NCBI GenBank assembly: GCA_038528235.1
Contig: JBCBEX010000006.1
Location: 39,417-103,416 of the forward strand
DNA length: 64,000 bases
Source of the DNA: JBCBEX01 sp038528235
GTDB taxonomy: Bacteria; Bacteroidota; Rhodothermia; Rhodothermales; Rubricoccaceae
Direction: 5' to 3'
Part shown: one piece after another, positions 8,472-19,931 of the stretch
How the letters are laid out: each line of letters opens with the position of its first letter
Position numbering within the stretch: the stretch's first letter is position 1
Notes under the pieces: model-generated
The model's input: the letters and a program-made list of their open reading frames with translations, nothing else
What the model was told of the DNA's origin: nothing
Database searches by the model: none
Program-made: the position numbers and the translations under genes

Positions 8472-11028
8472 CGAGCAGCACCGTCTCGGTGGCGGCGAAC
8501 GTCTCGCCGACGACGCGCACCACGTAGAGCCCGCTTGGCAACGCGGTGGCGTCGAGCGTGAGCGCCTGCGATGCGTTGGCGGCGACGGGGCCGTCGTGGA
8601 GGACGCGCACGCGGCGGCCCAGCGGGTCGAACACCTCGGCGCGGACCTCCTGAGCGTCGCGCACGCGGAGGGCGAGCGTGGCCGACTCTGTGAAGGGGTT
8701 CGGATAGGCAGCGCTCAGCGAGAACGCCTCCGGCAGCGGTGCCTCATCCTCCGCATCGACGCCGACGCCGTAGAAGAGCAGCGCCCACTGTTCCAGGCTG
8801 CCGGTGTCCTGACCTGCGCCGTCGCACACGCGCAGCGTCCACGTACCGCGTGGGTCCTCGCCGTTGAACGACGCGAGCGTGCCGACGCCCGTTGTGCCCG
8901 GGCCACCTTGCTCAGGCCGACCCTCGAACTCGTAGAACGGCGCGCCGGGGTTGTGGTCGCCCGACGTGCCGAACAGGTCGGCGGTGCCGCTGTCGCTGAA
9001 GAGCGCGTCGAGGTTGGCGGCACCCGTGCCGAAGGTGCCTGCACCGGGGCGGTCGAGCAGGTTCACGATGGTGCCAGCGGGGCTTTCGAGCTGCACGCGG
9101 AGGTCACCGCGATAGGTGTGGGCGATCACCACGCCCACCTTGAGCTCGCCCCAGGAAAACGAACTGGCCACGTCGAGCGTGGTGCCGCCAAGCGAGGGGC
9201 AGCCGTCATCCGGGAGCGCATAGCTGCGGGTGCTCGTGAAGGTCTGGTCGGCGGCCTGGAACACCTCGATGCGGGTGACGACCTGGAGCGGTGCGTCGAG
9301 CAACGACTGCGAGACCGTGCCGAGGATGCGTAGCGTGCCGCTCGCGGCGTCGGTGAGCGCGACATCGAAGCTGAGCGTAGAAGCGCCACCCCCTGCGATG
9401 CCGAAGTCCCAGGTGACGGTGCCGCCTGCCTCGTTGACGGTACCGACGGACGTGTCGGCGTTGCCCGCATAGACGAGCCCTGCCGGGAGCGTCGTCGCGA
9501 AGGTGGCGCCGTCGGCATCGCCGTCGGTGAAGTTGTTGACCGTCAGCGAGAGGCGCACCGTCTCACCAGCCGAGGCCTGCGTTGTGCTCGCTGTTAGGGC
9601 TGCAGCGACGCCCTGGCCGGCTTCGCGCCCGCCGAGCGTTTCGACGCCGCTGCCCGCCGGGTCGAGGAAATCGTCGAGGCCGCCGGCCATCGAGCGGAAC
9701 ATGCGGCCGTACCAGTCGGGGTCGTCGTTGCCGCAGGCGGCAAAGCCGCCGTGGAGCTGGCCCACGATCTGCTGGTCAGCGTTGTAGATCGGCGAGCCCG
9801 AAGAGCCGCCTTCCGTGGTGCCCAGGTCCCAGTCCTCCACGCGGATGTACGCGGCGCTCGGGTCAACGGTGTCGCTGAGGTAGGACGTGATGGTGGTGGG
9901 GTCGTCCTCAAACGAGATGCGCTTCTCTTCCACGTTCGGGTGGTGGATGGCGACGACCGAGGCGGGCGCGATGTCACGGCGGTCCCAGCCGGAGAGGTAG
10001 ACGTTGTGGCTTGGATCGAACGGATCGTCCATTTCGAGGAGTGCCCAGTCGGAGTTGGCGGCGGAGCCGAGGAGGCGCGTGCCGCTGTTGAACTGCGACA
10101 GCGGCCCATCGCCGGGGCCGCCGCTGGCAGGCGAGCCGACGGGTCGGCACGTCGAGTTCTGGTAGTTCCAGTAGATCACGATGCTCGAAGCGTTGCCGGT
10201 GCTGTTGCCGCAGTGGTTGGCGGTGAGGAAGAGCGGCCGGCCGTCCTCCAGCGCGTTGTTGATGGCCGCGCCCGAGCAGATGTCGGTGCCGCCGCGGGTG
10301 TAGGCCCCGGACGAGCGGATGATGTTGCGGTAGTCGTCGCCCTCGGGGCACACCACGTCCACGTTGCACGAGCCGGAGGCGACGCGGCCGTTCTGGCGGT
10401 CATACTGCTGGCGCTGCTCGGCGGTCAGCCCGAACGGGCGATAGGCGTGGGCGATCTGCCCGATCTCCAGATCGAAGTTGGGCGCCTGCCCCGTCTTGGA
10501 GCGGGGGAGATTGACCTCGATCGTGAGGTCATCACCCGGCACGACGGGCGTCCACAGCTCGCCGTGCTGCTCGTTGTCGGCAGCGGTGAAGGCGCGGAAG
10601 AGGGGCGCCTCGCCGGTGGGGTAGAGCCAGAGCGTCGCGCCCTCGGGGAGCCGGAACTGCGAGAAGCCCACGTTGAGCGAGTAGGCGCCGGGCGAGGTCA
10701 CGCGGAGCCGCCACACCTGGCGGCCATCGGCGAGGGCTTCCCAAGTGCCTCGGGTGCGCGCGTCGAGCGCCATCGCCACGGGCTCGGCGAAGCGCTGCGC
10801 CGTCGGCGTACCGGCTGTGCGCTGCCGTTCGGATTGTGCCTCGTCACGCGCGAGCAACGCGTCGTTGTCGAACGAGGGGAGAGCGATACGTTCGACTTCT
10901 GAGAAGGTCGCGGTCGGCGCGTCGAAGCTCGCTGGGCGGGCCTCCGATTGGGCACGAGCGGGCGCAGCGAAGCTAAGCGCGAGAAGAAGGACGGAGGCCA
11001 GAGAGGACAGTACCGTAGTGGGGCGCAT
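8464..11028 (-). CDS. T9SS-exported trypsin-fold serine protease
   Basis: 854 residues with a signal peptide (MRPTTVLSSLASVLLLALSF, cut near ARAQ). A propeptide-like region spans residues about 30-215. The protease domain has His272 in LFLTANHCG, Asp327 in SDWALLEMD and Ser410 in EGGSSGSP, the trypsin-fold triad in the arrangement of lysyl endopeptidase-like enzymes. Several Cys could form disulphides (221, 227, 251, 273). Next comes a DUF11-like beta domain (about 475-590), a proprotein-convertase P-type domain (GTWTLRVCDGAGQDTGS), and a C-terminal sorting domain with AYPNPF and ending LLVR. It should be secreted by T9SS and anchored or released. PorU2 at 53-58 kb is a candidate processing enzyme. 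Confidence 0.88.
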   Translation of the reverse strand: MRPTTVLSSLASVLLLALSFAAPARAQSEARPASFDAPTATFSEVERIALPSFDNDALLARDEAQSERQRTAGTPTAQRFAEPVAMALDARTRGTWEALADGRQVWRLRVTSPGAYSLNVGFSQFRLPEGATLWLYPTGEAPLFRAFTAADNEQHGELWTPVVPGDDLTIEVNLPRSKTGQAPNFDLEIGQIAHAYRPFGLTAEQRQQYDRQNGRVASGSCNVDVVCPEGDDYRNIIRSSGAYTRGGTDICSGAAINNALEDGRPLFLTANHCGNSTGNASSIVIYWNYQNSTCRPVGSPASGGPGDGPLSQFNSGTRLLGSAANSDWALLEMDDPFDPSHNVYLSGWDRRDIAPASVVAIHHPNVEEKRISFEDDPTTITSYLSDTVDPSAAYIRVEDWDLGTTEGGSSGSPIYNADQQIVGQLHGGFAACGNDDPDWYGRMFRSMAGGLDDFLDPAGSGVETLGGREAGQGVAAALTASTTQASAGETVRLSLTVNNFTDGDADGATFATTLPAGLVYAGNADTSVGTVNEAGGTVTWDFGIAGGGASTLSFDVALTDAASGTLRILGTVSQSLLDAPLQVVTRIEVFQAADQTFTSTRSYALPDDGCPSLGGTTLDVASSFSWGELKVGVVIAHTYRGDLRVQLESPAGTIVNLLDRPGAGTFGTGAANLDALFSDSGTADLFGTSGDHNPGAPFYEFEGRPEQGGPGTTGVGTLASFNGEDPRGTWTLRVCDGAGQDTGSLEQWALLFYGVGVDAEDEAPLPEAFSLSAAYPNPFTESATLALRVRDAQEVRAEVFDPLGRRVRVLHDGPVAANASQALTLDATALPSGLYVVRVVGETFAATETVLLVR

Positions 11029-11088
11029 GCGTGGGGGAGCGGTTGGGGCGGAAACGGGGCGATTGGGGACGGCTGGTCGCGTTGTCGC

Positions 11089-11133
11089 AACCGATGTGCC
11101 GAAACCGATGTGCCGAAACCGATGTGCCGAAAC
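11089..11133. repeat. 14-bp tandem repeat upstream of protease gene
   Basis: Three near-perfect copies of GAAACCGATGTGCC (first copy partial from 11089; full copies 11101-11114 and 11115-11128; then GAAAC). It lies 60 bp upstream of the protease start, in its likely promoter or leader, and downstream of the symporter gene. The copy number could vary by slippage. Confidence 0.85.
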
Positions 11134-11196
11134 AGCGCGGCGGAGGCGCGCAGCAGCGAAGGGGCTCGGAGAGCAGCCCAGCGAGTGCGGACCTGG

Positions 11197-12765
11197 CTAC
11201 AGCACGAGCACGATCGCGAGGATGATAAAGAAGTAGGCGATTAGCCCGAGGTAGGCCCACCGCCAGGGCTTCTCGCGGGCGACGAGGCCCGCCCACGAGA
11301 GCGTCGTCGCGTCGAGCGTCGCGGCGTCCTTTGGCCGGTCGCCGAGGCTGCCCACGAGCGTACCGACGACGGCCACCACGAGGCCGATCAGGTTCCACCA
11401 CATCCAGTGCACGCTCGGGACTTGAAGCCACAGAAACACGTTCACGCCCACGCCGGCGACGATGCCGAGCCACACGCCCCGCGTCGTCGCGCGTCGTGTG
11501 AGCAGCCCTACCGCGAAGGCCGCCAGGATCGGCCCGTAGAACGTCGACCCGATGCGGTTGATCGACTCGATGACGGTCGCGTCGATCCCACCGACCACGA
11601 ACGCAAAGCCGACCACGATCGCGCCCCAGATCACCGTCGTGATGCGGCTCCAGGTGAAGCGGTTGGCCGAGGCCGGGAGGCGATCCTCCAGGAAGTCCTG
11701 CATCGTCGCCGCCGAGAGCGAGTTGAGCGCCGAGTCGAGGCTCGACATCGCGGCCGAAATGAGCGCGGCGAAGAGCACGGCGCGGAGGCCGGGCGGCAGG
11801 TGGAGAAGCACGAACTGCGGGACGAGGTAGTCGAGGCGCTCCGCCGGGATGCTCTCGCGCAGGACCGGGTCTGCCTGGTAGGCGGCGAACGCCGCGATGC
11901 CGAGCGCGATGTAGAGCATGGTCAGCGGGAAGCGCGCGACGCCGTTGAGGATGAGCGAGGTGCGCGTGGCCGACTCCGACGCCGTCGAGAGCGCGCGCTG
12001 CGCCTGGCTCTGGTCGGTGGCGTAGTACGACACGTAGAGGAAGAACCCACCGATGAGGAAGCCCCAGAACGGCACCGCCCCGCCGTCGCCGAGCCCTGTC
12101 GAGGGGTCGAACGCGGTGGCGCGCTCCGCCGGGAACGCCGCGAAGAGCGCCCCGACGCCGCCCGCGAGGTCGGCCGCATACCACACGCAGACGCCCACGC
12201 CCAGCACCAGCACGCCCATCTGGATCACGTCCGAGTAGACTACCGCCGTCATGCCGCCGAGGAAGTCGTAGACCACCGTCACCCCGCCGATCACGAGGAT
12301 CGTCACCCAGAGCGGCAGCCCGAGGAAGACCGAAAGCACGATGCCTGTCGCATACGTCATCACGCCGACAGCCAGCCCGCGACTCAGCAGGAAGACCGCG
12401 CTCAGCAGCGTCCGCACCGATGGTCCGAAGCGCTGCTCCAGGTAGGCGTAGATCGAGATCAGCTCCAGCTTGCGGAAGAACGACAGCAGCACCATCGCTG
12501 CGATCATGGCGAGAGGAACGGCGAGTTCGTACTGCAGCCACGTGAGCCCGCCGCCCTCGCGCAACGCCACAAAGGCCGGGACGGAGATGAACGAGATCGC
12601 GCTCGTCTGCGTCGCCATCACCGAGAGGCCGACGGCCCACCACTTGAGCGAGCGCCCGCCCACGAAGTAGTCGTCCTCGCTGGCCTGCCCACGGCCGAGG
12701 TACATGCTCAGCGCGATCATGCCCGCGAGGTAGGCGACGATGATGGTCCAGTCGAGCGGTGTCAT
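11197..12765 (-). CDS. Sodium:solute symporter (SSS family)
   Basis: 522 residues with about 13 membrane segments. N-terminal LDWTIIVAYLAGMIALSMY and DDYFVGGRSLKWWAVGLS are typical of the SSS family (SLC5 fold); YDFLGGMTAVVYSDVIQMG and SAAMSSLDSALNSLSA are the conserved middle and Na2-site region. SSS proteins couple Na+ entry to uptake of sugars, amino acids or carboxylates; the substrate cannot be read from the sequence. It follows the protease gene on the same strand with 168 bp between, and is probably transcribed separately. Confidence 0.88.
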   Translation of the reverse strand: MTPLDWTIIVAYLAGMIALSMYLGRGQASEDDYFVGGRSLKWWAVGLSVMATQTSAISFISVPAFVALREGGGLTWLQYELAVPLAMIAAMVLLSFFRKLELISIYAYLEQRFGPSVRTLLSAVFLLSRGLAVGVMTYATGIVLSVFLGLPLWVTILVIGGVTVVYDFLGGMTAVVYSDVIQMGVLVLGVGVCVWYAADLAGGVGALFAAFPAERATAFDPSTGLGDGGAVPFWGFLIGGFFLYVSYYATDQSQAQRALSTASESATRTSLILNGVARFPLTMLYIALGIAAFAAYQADPVLRESIPAERLDYLVPQFVLLHLPPGLRAVLFAALISAAMSSLDSALNSLSAATMQDFLEDRLPASANRFTWSRITTVIWGAIVVGFAFVVGGIDATVIESINRIGSTFYGPILAAFAVGLLTRRATTRGVWLGIVAGVGVNVFLWLQVPSVHWMWWNLIGLVVAVVGTLVGSLGDRPKDAATLDATTLSWAGLVAREKPWRWAYLGLIAYFFIILAIVLVL

Positions 12766-13017
12766 GGGGGCGGGGGATAGCGAGGCAGGACCAGAGAATA
12801 GGGCGCACAGGGGTATGGGTGCGTCGGAGAGCGTGGGTGTGGGAGATCACGGTCGGGAGGACAAAGCCGATGGTCGTGGCTCATGCTCCCACGTCTTCAG
12901 ACTCGCGCACCCTCAAACGCCCACACTCCGATACGCCTCCGTTCTCCCGATCTTAGCTCCACGACCGCGCCCTGCCGCGCGGCGTGCCTCCCCGTCTTCC
13001 CGTCCCATCTCTTCGCC

Positions 13018-14952
13018 ATGCCTCTCTCCGCTGCGCTGCTGCGCAAAGACCCCACCCGCACCCTCGACGCGCTGTGGCCCGAGGCAACGGCCTCGCTGAC
13101 AACGACCGACCAGAAGACGCTGCGCGCGCGGGCCGACCGGCAGTTCGGGCGTCTCCACAGTCTGCTACATCGGCTTTACGGCGAGACGTACGAGCTCGAC
13201 GGCGTGCTCAAGGAGGCGCTGCGCATCGTGGCCGAGGGGATGGCCGCGCGGCCCCAGGCGCTCAAAACGCTCGACAGCGAGCGCGAAGCCGACCCGCGCT
13301 GGTTCCGCCACGAGCGGATGGTGGGCGCGATGGCCTACGCCGACCGCTTCGCCGGCACCCTCGACGGCGTCCGGGAGCAGATCCCCTACCTCAAGGAACT
13401 CGGCATCACCTATCTCCACCTGATGCCCGTCTACGCCGTCCCCGACGGCCCCAATGACGGCGGCTTCGCCGTGAGCGACTACCGCGCCGTTCGCCCCGAT
13501 CTCGGCACCATCGACGACCTGCGCGCACTCGCCGACGCGCTCCGCGAACACGGCATCAGCCTCGCGCTCGACTTCGTCTTCAACCACACCTCCGACGAGC
13601 ATCTCTGGGCACGGAAGGCCCTCATGGGCGATGCGCGCTTCCAGGACTACTACTGGATGTTTCCCGACCGTGCGGTGCCCGGCGCCTACGAGCAGCACCT
13701 CCGGGAGATCTTCCCCGAGCAGGCGCCCGGCTCCTTCACCTGGCGCGCAGACATCGAGAAGTGGGTCTGGACGACGTTCAACCAGTTTCAGTGGGACCTC
13801 AACTACCGCAACCCCGAAGTCTTCCTGGCGATGCTCGAAGAGCTGCTCTTCATCGCCAACTTGGGTGCAGAAGTGGTGCGTGTCGACGCTATCGCGTTTG
13901 CGTGGAAGGAGATGGGTACGGGCTGCGAGGGACTGCCGCCGGTGCACTGGATCGTGCAGGCCTACAACGCGCTGCTAGCCATGGCTGCCCCAGCGGTGGC
14001 GTTCAAGTCCGAAGCCATCGTGCACCCCGCCGAGGTGAAGCAGTACGTCGGCGTCGACGAAGCGCCGTTATCGTACAACCCCACGCTGATGGCGCTCTTG
14101 TGGGAGGCGCTCGCCACGCGCAACACGGCGCTGCTCCGCAGGTCAATGGAAAACCACTTCGGCCTGCCCGACGGCACCGCGTGGGTCAACTACGTCCGCT
14201 GCCACGACGACATCGGTTGGACCTTCGCCGACGAGGACGCCGCCGAACTCGGCATCAATGGCTACGACCACCGGCGCTTCCTGAACGCCTTCTACACCGG
14301 CTACTTCGACGGCAGCTTTGCGCGTGGGCTGCCGTTCAACTACAACCCCGAAAATCAGGACATGCGCATCTCGGGCATGGGCGCGTCGCTCGCGGGCGTC
14401 GAGCAGGCTCTCGTAGACGGGCAGGAGGTCTGGCTCGACCACGCCGTCCGTCGGCTCGAAGCGATCCACGCCGTCATCTACAGCGCGGGCGGCATGCCGC
14501 TGCTCTATCTGGGCGACGAACTCGGCACGACCAACGACTACGGCTACCGCACCAACCCCCTGACGGCGGGCGACAGTCGCTTCGCGCACCGCCCCGCCTT
14601 CGACTGGGCGCGCGCCGCCGAACGCGACACGCCCGGCACGATCCCGCATCGCCTCGTCGGGACGATTGCGCGTCTCGCCGAACTCCGCGCCGCCACGCCC
14701 GCGCTCGGCGACACGCCGACCGTGTTTCTCAACGCTGGCAACGACCACGTCTTCGCCTTCCGGCGCGGCACCCCGGAGACGGGCTGGCTCACGGTGGCGG
14801 TCAACCTCTCCGAGCACAACCTGCTCGTCCCGACGCGCTGGCTCTCGCACGACGGGACGGACCTCCTCACGGGCGACCTGGTGCGGGCTGGACTGTCGCT
14901 GTCGCTCGCACCGTACCAGGTGCGCTGGATCAGCGGCGCGCACGCTGGCTGA
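13018..14952 (+). CDS. ams: Amylosucrase (GH13_4)
   Basis: 644 residues from the ATG at 13018, close to the 636 of the Neisseria enzyme; an earlier in-frame ATG at 12883 adds a low-complexity leader. Amylosucrase splits sucrose and transfers glucose to a growing alpha-1,4-glucan, releasing fructose. The nucleophile is Asp290 in VVRVDAIAF, the acid/base Glu332 in FKSEAIVHP, and NYVRCHDDIGWTF supplies the stabilising His396/Asp397. DFVFNHTSDEHLWA is the conserved region I. The N-terminal helical domain (1-90) and the C-terminal beta domain are both present. No signal peptide, so it acts in the cytoplasm. An ArsR-type regulator follows 63 bp downstream. Sucrose hydrolase is the main alternative. 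Confidence 0.9.
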   Translation: MPLSAALLRKDPTRTLDALWPEATASLTTTDQKTLRARADRQFGRLHSLLHRLYGETYELDGVLKEALRIVAEGMAARPQALKTLDSEREADPRWFRHERMVGAMAYADRFAGTLDGVREQIPYLKELGITYLHLMPVYAVPDGPNDGGFAVSDYRAVRPDLGTIDDLRALADALREHGISLALDFVFNHTSDEHLWARKALMGDARFQDYYWMFPDRAVPGAYEQHLREIFPEQAPGSFTWRADIEKWVWTTFNQFQWDLNYRNPEVFLAMLEELLFIANLGAEVVRVDAIAFAWKEMGTGCEGLPPVHWIVQAYNALLAMAAPAVAFKSEAIVHPAEVKQYVGVDEAPLSYNPTLMALLWEALATRNTALLRRSMENHFGLPDGTAWVNYVRCHDDIGWTFADEDAAELGINGYDHRRFLNAFYTGYFDGSFARGLPFNYNPENQDMRISGMGASLAGVEQALVDGQEVWLDHAVRRLEAIHAVIYSAGGMPLLYLGDELGTTNDYGYRTNPLTAGDSRFAHRPAFDWARAAERDTPGTIPHRLVGTIARLAELRAATPALGDTPTVFLNAGNDHVFAFRRGTPETGWLTVAVNLSEHNLLVPTRWLSHDGTDLLTGDLVRAGLSLSLAPYQVRWISGAHAG

Positions 14953-15015
14953 GTGCGAAAGGGCGTCCGGCGTACTTTGGTTTCGCTTCCATTTCGCCCG
15001 TATACCTCGTCTTCG

Positions 15016-15324
15016 ATGCCCGCGCCCGGCCCTCCGCTCCTCCACGACGACCTCGTTGAGCGCGCTGCCCGGCGCTTCAAGGTGCTCGGCGACCCGGTCC
15101 GGCTGCGGCTGCTCAACGCGCTGCGCGTGCACGGCGAGCTAAGCGTGCAGGCGCTTATGGACGAGACCGACCAGCGGCAGGCGAACGTGAGCAAGCACCT
15201 CGGTATCCTCGCGCGGGACGGGTTGGTCCGCCGCCGCCGAGAGGGTGTCAACGTGTACTACTCGCTCGGCGATGCCTCGCTGCCCGGCGTCTGCCTGCTC
15301 GTGGCGAAGGCTGTAGGGGAGTAG
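15016..15324 (+). CDS. ArsR-family transcriptional regulator
   Basis: 102 residues from the ATG at 15016; the open frame upstream is non-conserved. A winged helix fills the protein: FKVLGDPVRLRLLNALRVHG, then the recognition-helix region QRQANVSKHLGILARDGLV and the wing RRRREGVNVYYSLGD. The ELCVCDL metal motif of ArsR/SmtB is absent, and the only Cys (CLLVAKAV) is near the C-terminus, so it is probably not a classic metal sensor. Members of this branch respond to redox or sulfur signals in other bacteria. It could regulate amylosucrase or the downstream sensor genes. Confidence 0.85.
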   Translation: MPAPGPPLLHDDLVERAARRFKVLGDPVRLRLLNALRVHGELSVQALMDETDQRQANVSKHLGILARDGLVRRRREGVNVYYSLGDASLPGVCLLVAKAVGE

Positions 15325-15382
15325 GGAGGGACGCCTTTTTGTTCCGCTGTGGCTTGACTCTGGGTGGCGTGGACGGCACATT

Positions 15383-15443
15383 TCACCGCCTCACCGCCTC
15401 ACCGCCTCACCGCCTCACCGCCTCACCGCCTCACCGCCTCACC
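15383..15443. repeat. 8-bp tandem repeat next to a start codon
   Basis: Seven exact copies of TCACCGCC (15383-15438) and a partial eighth. It ends 7 bp before the ATG of the small membrane protein at 15450. Because the unit is not a multiple of three and lies where the leader or promoter should be, changes in copy number could alter expression. Confidence 0.9.
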
Positions 15444-15449
15444 AGCCCT

Positions 15450-15701
15450 ATGCGCCGCCAGCGACTGATCGCGCTCTTCGTGCTGGGCGCGTTGCTGCTC
15501 AACTACCCGTTGCTCTTGCTCGCGAATCGGGCGGAGTCGATGTTCGGTGTGCCTGTGCTGTTCGTGTACCTCTTCGTAGTCTGGGCCGCGCTCATTGGGC
15601 TGGCGGCGTGGACGGTCGAGCGACGCCGGGACCGCGACTCGGGGCGTCGGACGCCGGTGCGCGGCGGTTCTCCAGCGCAGCACTCTGGCGCCAGGCGCTG
15701 A
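15450..15701 (+). CDS. Small two-helix membrane protein
   Basis: 83 residues from the ATG at 15450, just after the 8-bp repeat. An earlier in-frame ATG (15339) would translate through the repeat. There are two hydrophobic helices (LIALFVLGALLLNYPLLLLA and VLFVYLFVVWAALIGLAAW) with NRAESMFGVP between, and an Arg-rich C-terminus. Small two-helix proteins often sit just before SSS transporters or SSS-histidine kinases, as here (46 bp to the next start), so it may be a subunit or partner of the sensor. That role is inferred from position only. Confidence 0.65.
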   Translation: MRRQRLIALFVLGALLLNYPLLLLANRAESMFGVPVLFVYLFVVWAALIGLAAWTVERRRDRDSGRRTPVRGGSPAQHSGARR

Positions 15702-15747
15702 CCTCGACCCACCCACGGGCTCGCCGGGCCCGCTCACCTAGCCTGCT

Positions 15748-18630
<2,883 letters not shown>

Positions 18631-18711
18631 CCTTGCGCCGTCGTCCCGCTTTGCATACCGTCTCCGTCAGCGACGCCTCTCGCCCGTTGTTTCACTGGCC
18701 GTGCCTCCCCC

Positions 18712-19071
18712 ATGCCGTCCGTCCTCATCGTCGATGACGAGCCCAACATCGCAGTCTCGCTGGATTTCCTGATGCGGCAGGAGGGCTATGCCGTGCGCAC
18801 CGTCCATTCGGGAGAGGCTGCGCTGGCCGCCCTCGCCGACGAACCCGCCGACGTTGTCTTGCTCGACGTAATGCTGCCCGACCGCGACGGGTTGGACATC
18901 TGCCAGGCAATCCGCGCGAACGCTGCGTGGAAGCGCACGCGGGTGCTGATGGTGAGTGCCAAGGGGCGCCCCGTGGACGAGGCCCGTGCACTCGCGCTGG
19001 GTGCCGACGGCTACATCGTGAAGCCTTTCGCGATCCGAGACGTTGTGGAGCGCGTGCGTGCGTTCATGTAG
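18712..19071 (+). CDS. Stand-alone response regulator receiver
   Basis: 119 residues forming one CheY-like receiver and nothing else. Acidic pocket Asp8/Asp9 (VLIVDDEP), phospho-acceptor Asp52 in VVLLDVMLPDRDG, Ser82 in MVSAKGR and Lys104 in YIVKPF. There is no DNA-binding domain, unlike CrbR, which carries a LuxR-type helix-turn-helix. Output must therefore be by protein contact. It lies 81 bp after the sensor kinase and before the pseudokinase, and is very likely the kinase's target. Confidence 0.92.
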   Translation: MPSVLIVDDEPNIAVSLDFLMRQEGYAVRTVHSGEAALAALADEPADVVLLDVMLPDRDGLDICQAIRANAAWKRTRVLMVSAKGRPVDEARALALGADGYIVKPFAIRDVVERVRAFM

Positions 19072-19127
19072 CTCGTGGCTCGTGTAGCACGTGGCGGGAT
19101 GCAGCCTTCGGATTGCGTACGGCGCAT

Positions 19128-19161
19128 CGTTTCGGCAAAACGAAACGCAGCAGGACGCTGC
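19128..19161. promoter_or_regulatory. Two adjacent hairpins between receiver and pseudokinase genes
   Basis: CGTTTCG-GCAAAA-CGAAACG (19128-19147) is followed at once by GCAGC-AGGAC-GCTGC (19147-19161). They lie in the 128-bp gap between the receiver and the pseudokinase. There is no U tract, so mRNA processing, partial termination or a protein site are all possible. Confidence 0.45.
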
Positions 19162-19199
19162 CGCGTCTATGAGGCCGACGTTCACGCGCTCCCTTCCTG

Positions 19200-19931
19200 A
19201 TGCCCGATCTCTCTGAGCCTGATCTTACTGCTTCCCAACCGGCTGTACGCGACGCGGTTGAGTCTGATCGGTCCTACCGGGCGCGCCAACTCGATGGTAT
19301 CGTGCAAGACCTTGCTGAAGGGCTGCGCGCCTCGCTCGGCTCGATTCGTGCAGCGATCGAGACGATGACGGAGTATCCAGACATGGACGAGGCCGTCCGA
19401 GCCCAGTTCGCGGAGATCGTGCGGCAGGGGGCCGTCGAGGCGAGCGAGCGGCTGGAGGCGTCGATGGAGCGCTATGCCCACGCCGCCGCCGCAGAACGCC
19501 CGATGCACGTCGTCCCGGCTGCAACGGTGCTTCACCGCGTTGCGGAGGCGCTCGCGTCCAACGAGGCGCTGGGCCCGTCGGGCGTGCGGATCGAGGAGCC
19601 GGGCGACACGTTGCTCGTACGGGCAGACCGGGCCGCGCTTGTGGGGGTGCTGGTGTATTTCGCTGAGCGCGTACACTATGCCGTCCGTTCGCGCCCGCTC
19701 ACCCTGCGGGTTCAAGCGACGGGGCAGTATGCCGCCTTCGACTTGCAGTGGGACGGGCCTCCCATCCAGCCGCACCGCTTGGAGCGGTGGCTCGCGCAGC
19801 CCTACGATGATGCGGATTCCGTCCCGGATCGTGTTCCTGCAACCGTGTTGGAACGGCACGGGGCCGAGGTGTGGGCGCAGGGCGGCGGGACGTACCCATT
19901 GCTGCAAGTCCTGCTGCCCCTCGAAGGCTAG
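19200..19931 (+). CDS. Pseudo-histidine kinase (dead DHp and ATPase domains)
   Basis: 243 residues, no membrane segment. Residues 30-90 align by eye with the dimerisation helix of the sensor kinase: its HELRTPLTSIR corresponds here to EGLRASLGSIR, and its STPDLDPGQRAEF to EYPDMDEAVRAQF. Glu40 stands where the phospho-accepting His should be. The C-terminal part keeps the spacing of an HATPase domain (RADRAALVGVLVYFAERVHY; then GAEVWAQGGGTYPLLQVLLP for the GGELWVESD segment) but lacks the N-box Asn and the G1/G2 glycine motifs. It cannot be a normal kinase. A ChpT-like phosphotransferase needs the His, so an adaptor or anti-kinase role bound to the receiver is more likely. This is inference. 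Confidence 0.7.
   Translation: MPDLSEPDLTASQPAVRDAVESDRSYRARQLDGIVQDLAEGLRASLGSIRAAIETMTEYPDMDEAVRAQFAEIVRQGAVEASERLEASMERYAHAAAAERPMHVVPAATVLHRVAEALASNEALGPSGVRIEEPGDTLLVRADRAALVGVLVYFAERVHYAVRSRPLTLRVQATGQYAAFDLQWDGPPIQPHRLERWLAQPYDDADSVPDRVPATVLERHGAEVWAQGGGTYPLLQVLLPLEG

Noticed and set aside
7741..9333. A 530-residue plus-strand frame across the end of the glycosyltransferase and the protease gene
   Set aside because: It overlaps two well-supported genes in other frames and has an Arg/Ser-rich composition without motifs.
15383..15443. Possible CRISPR array
   Set aside because: The units are 8 bp and contiguous, without spacers; the 7-bp repeat at 63931 is likewise a simple tandem repeat.
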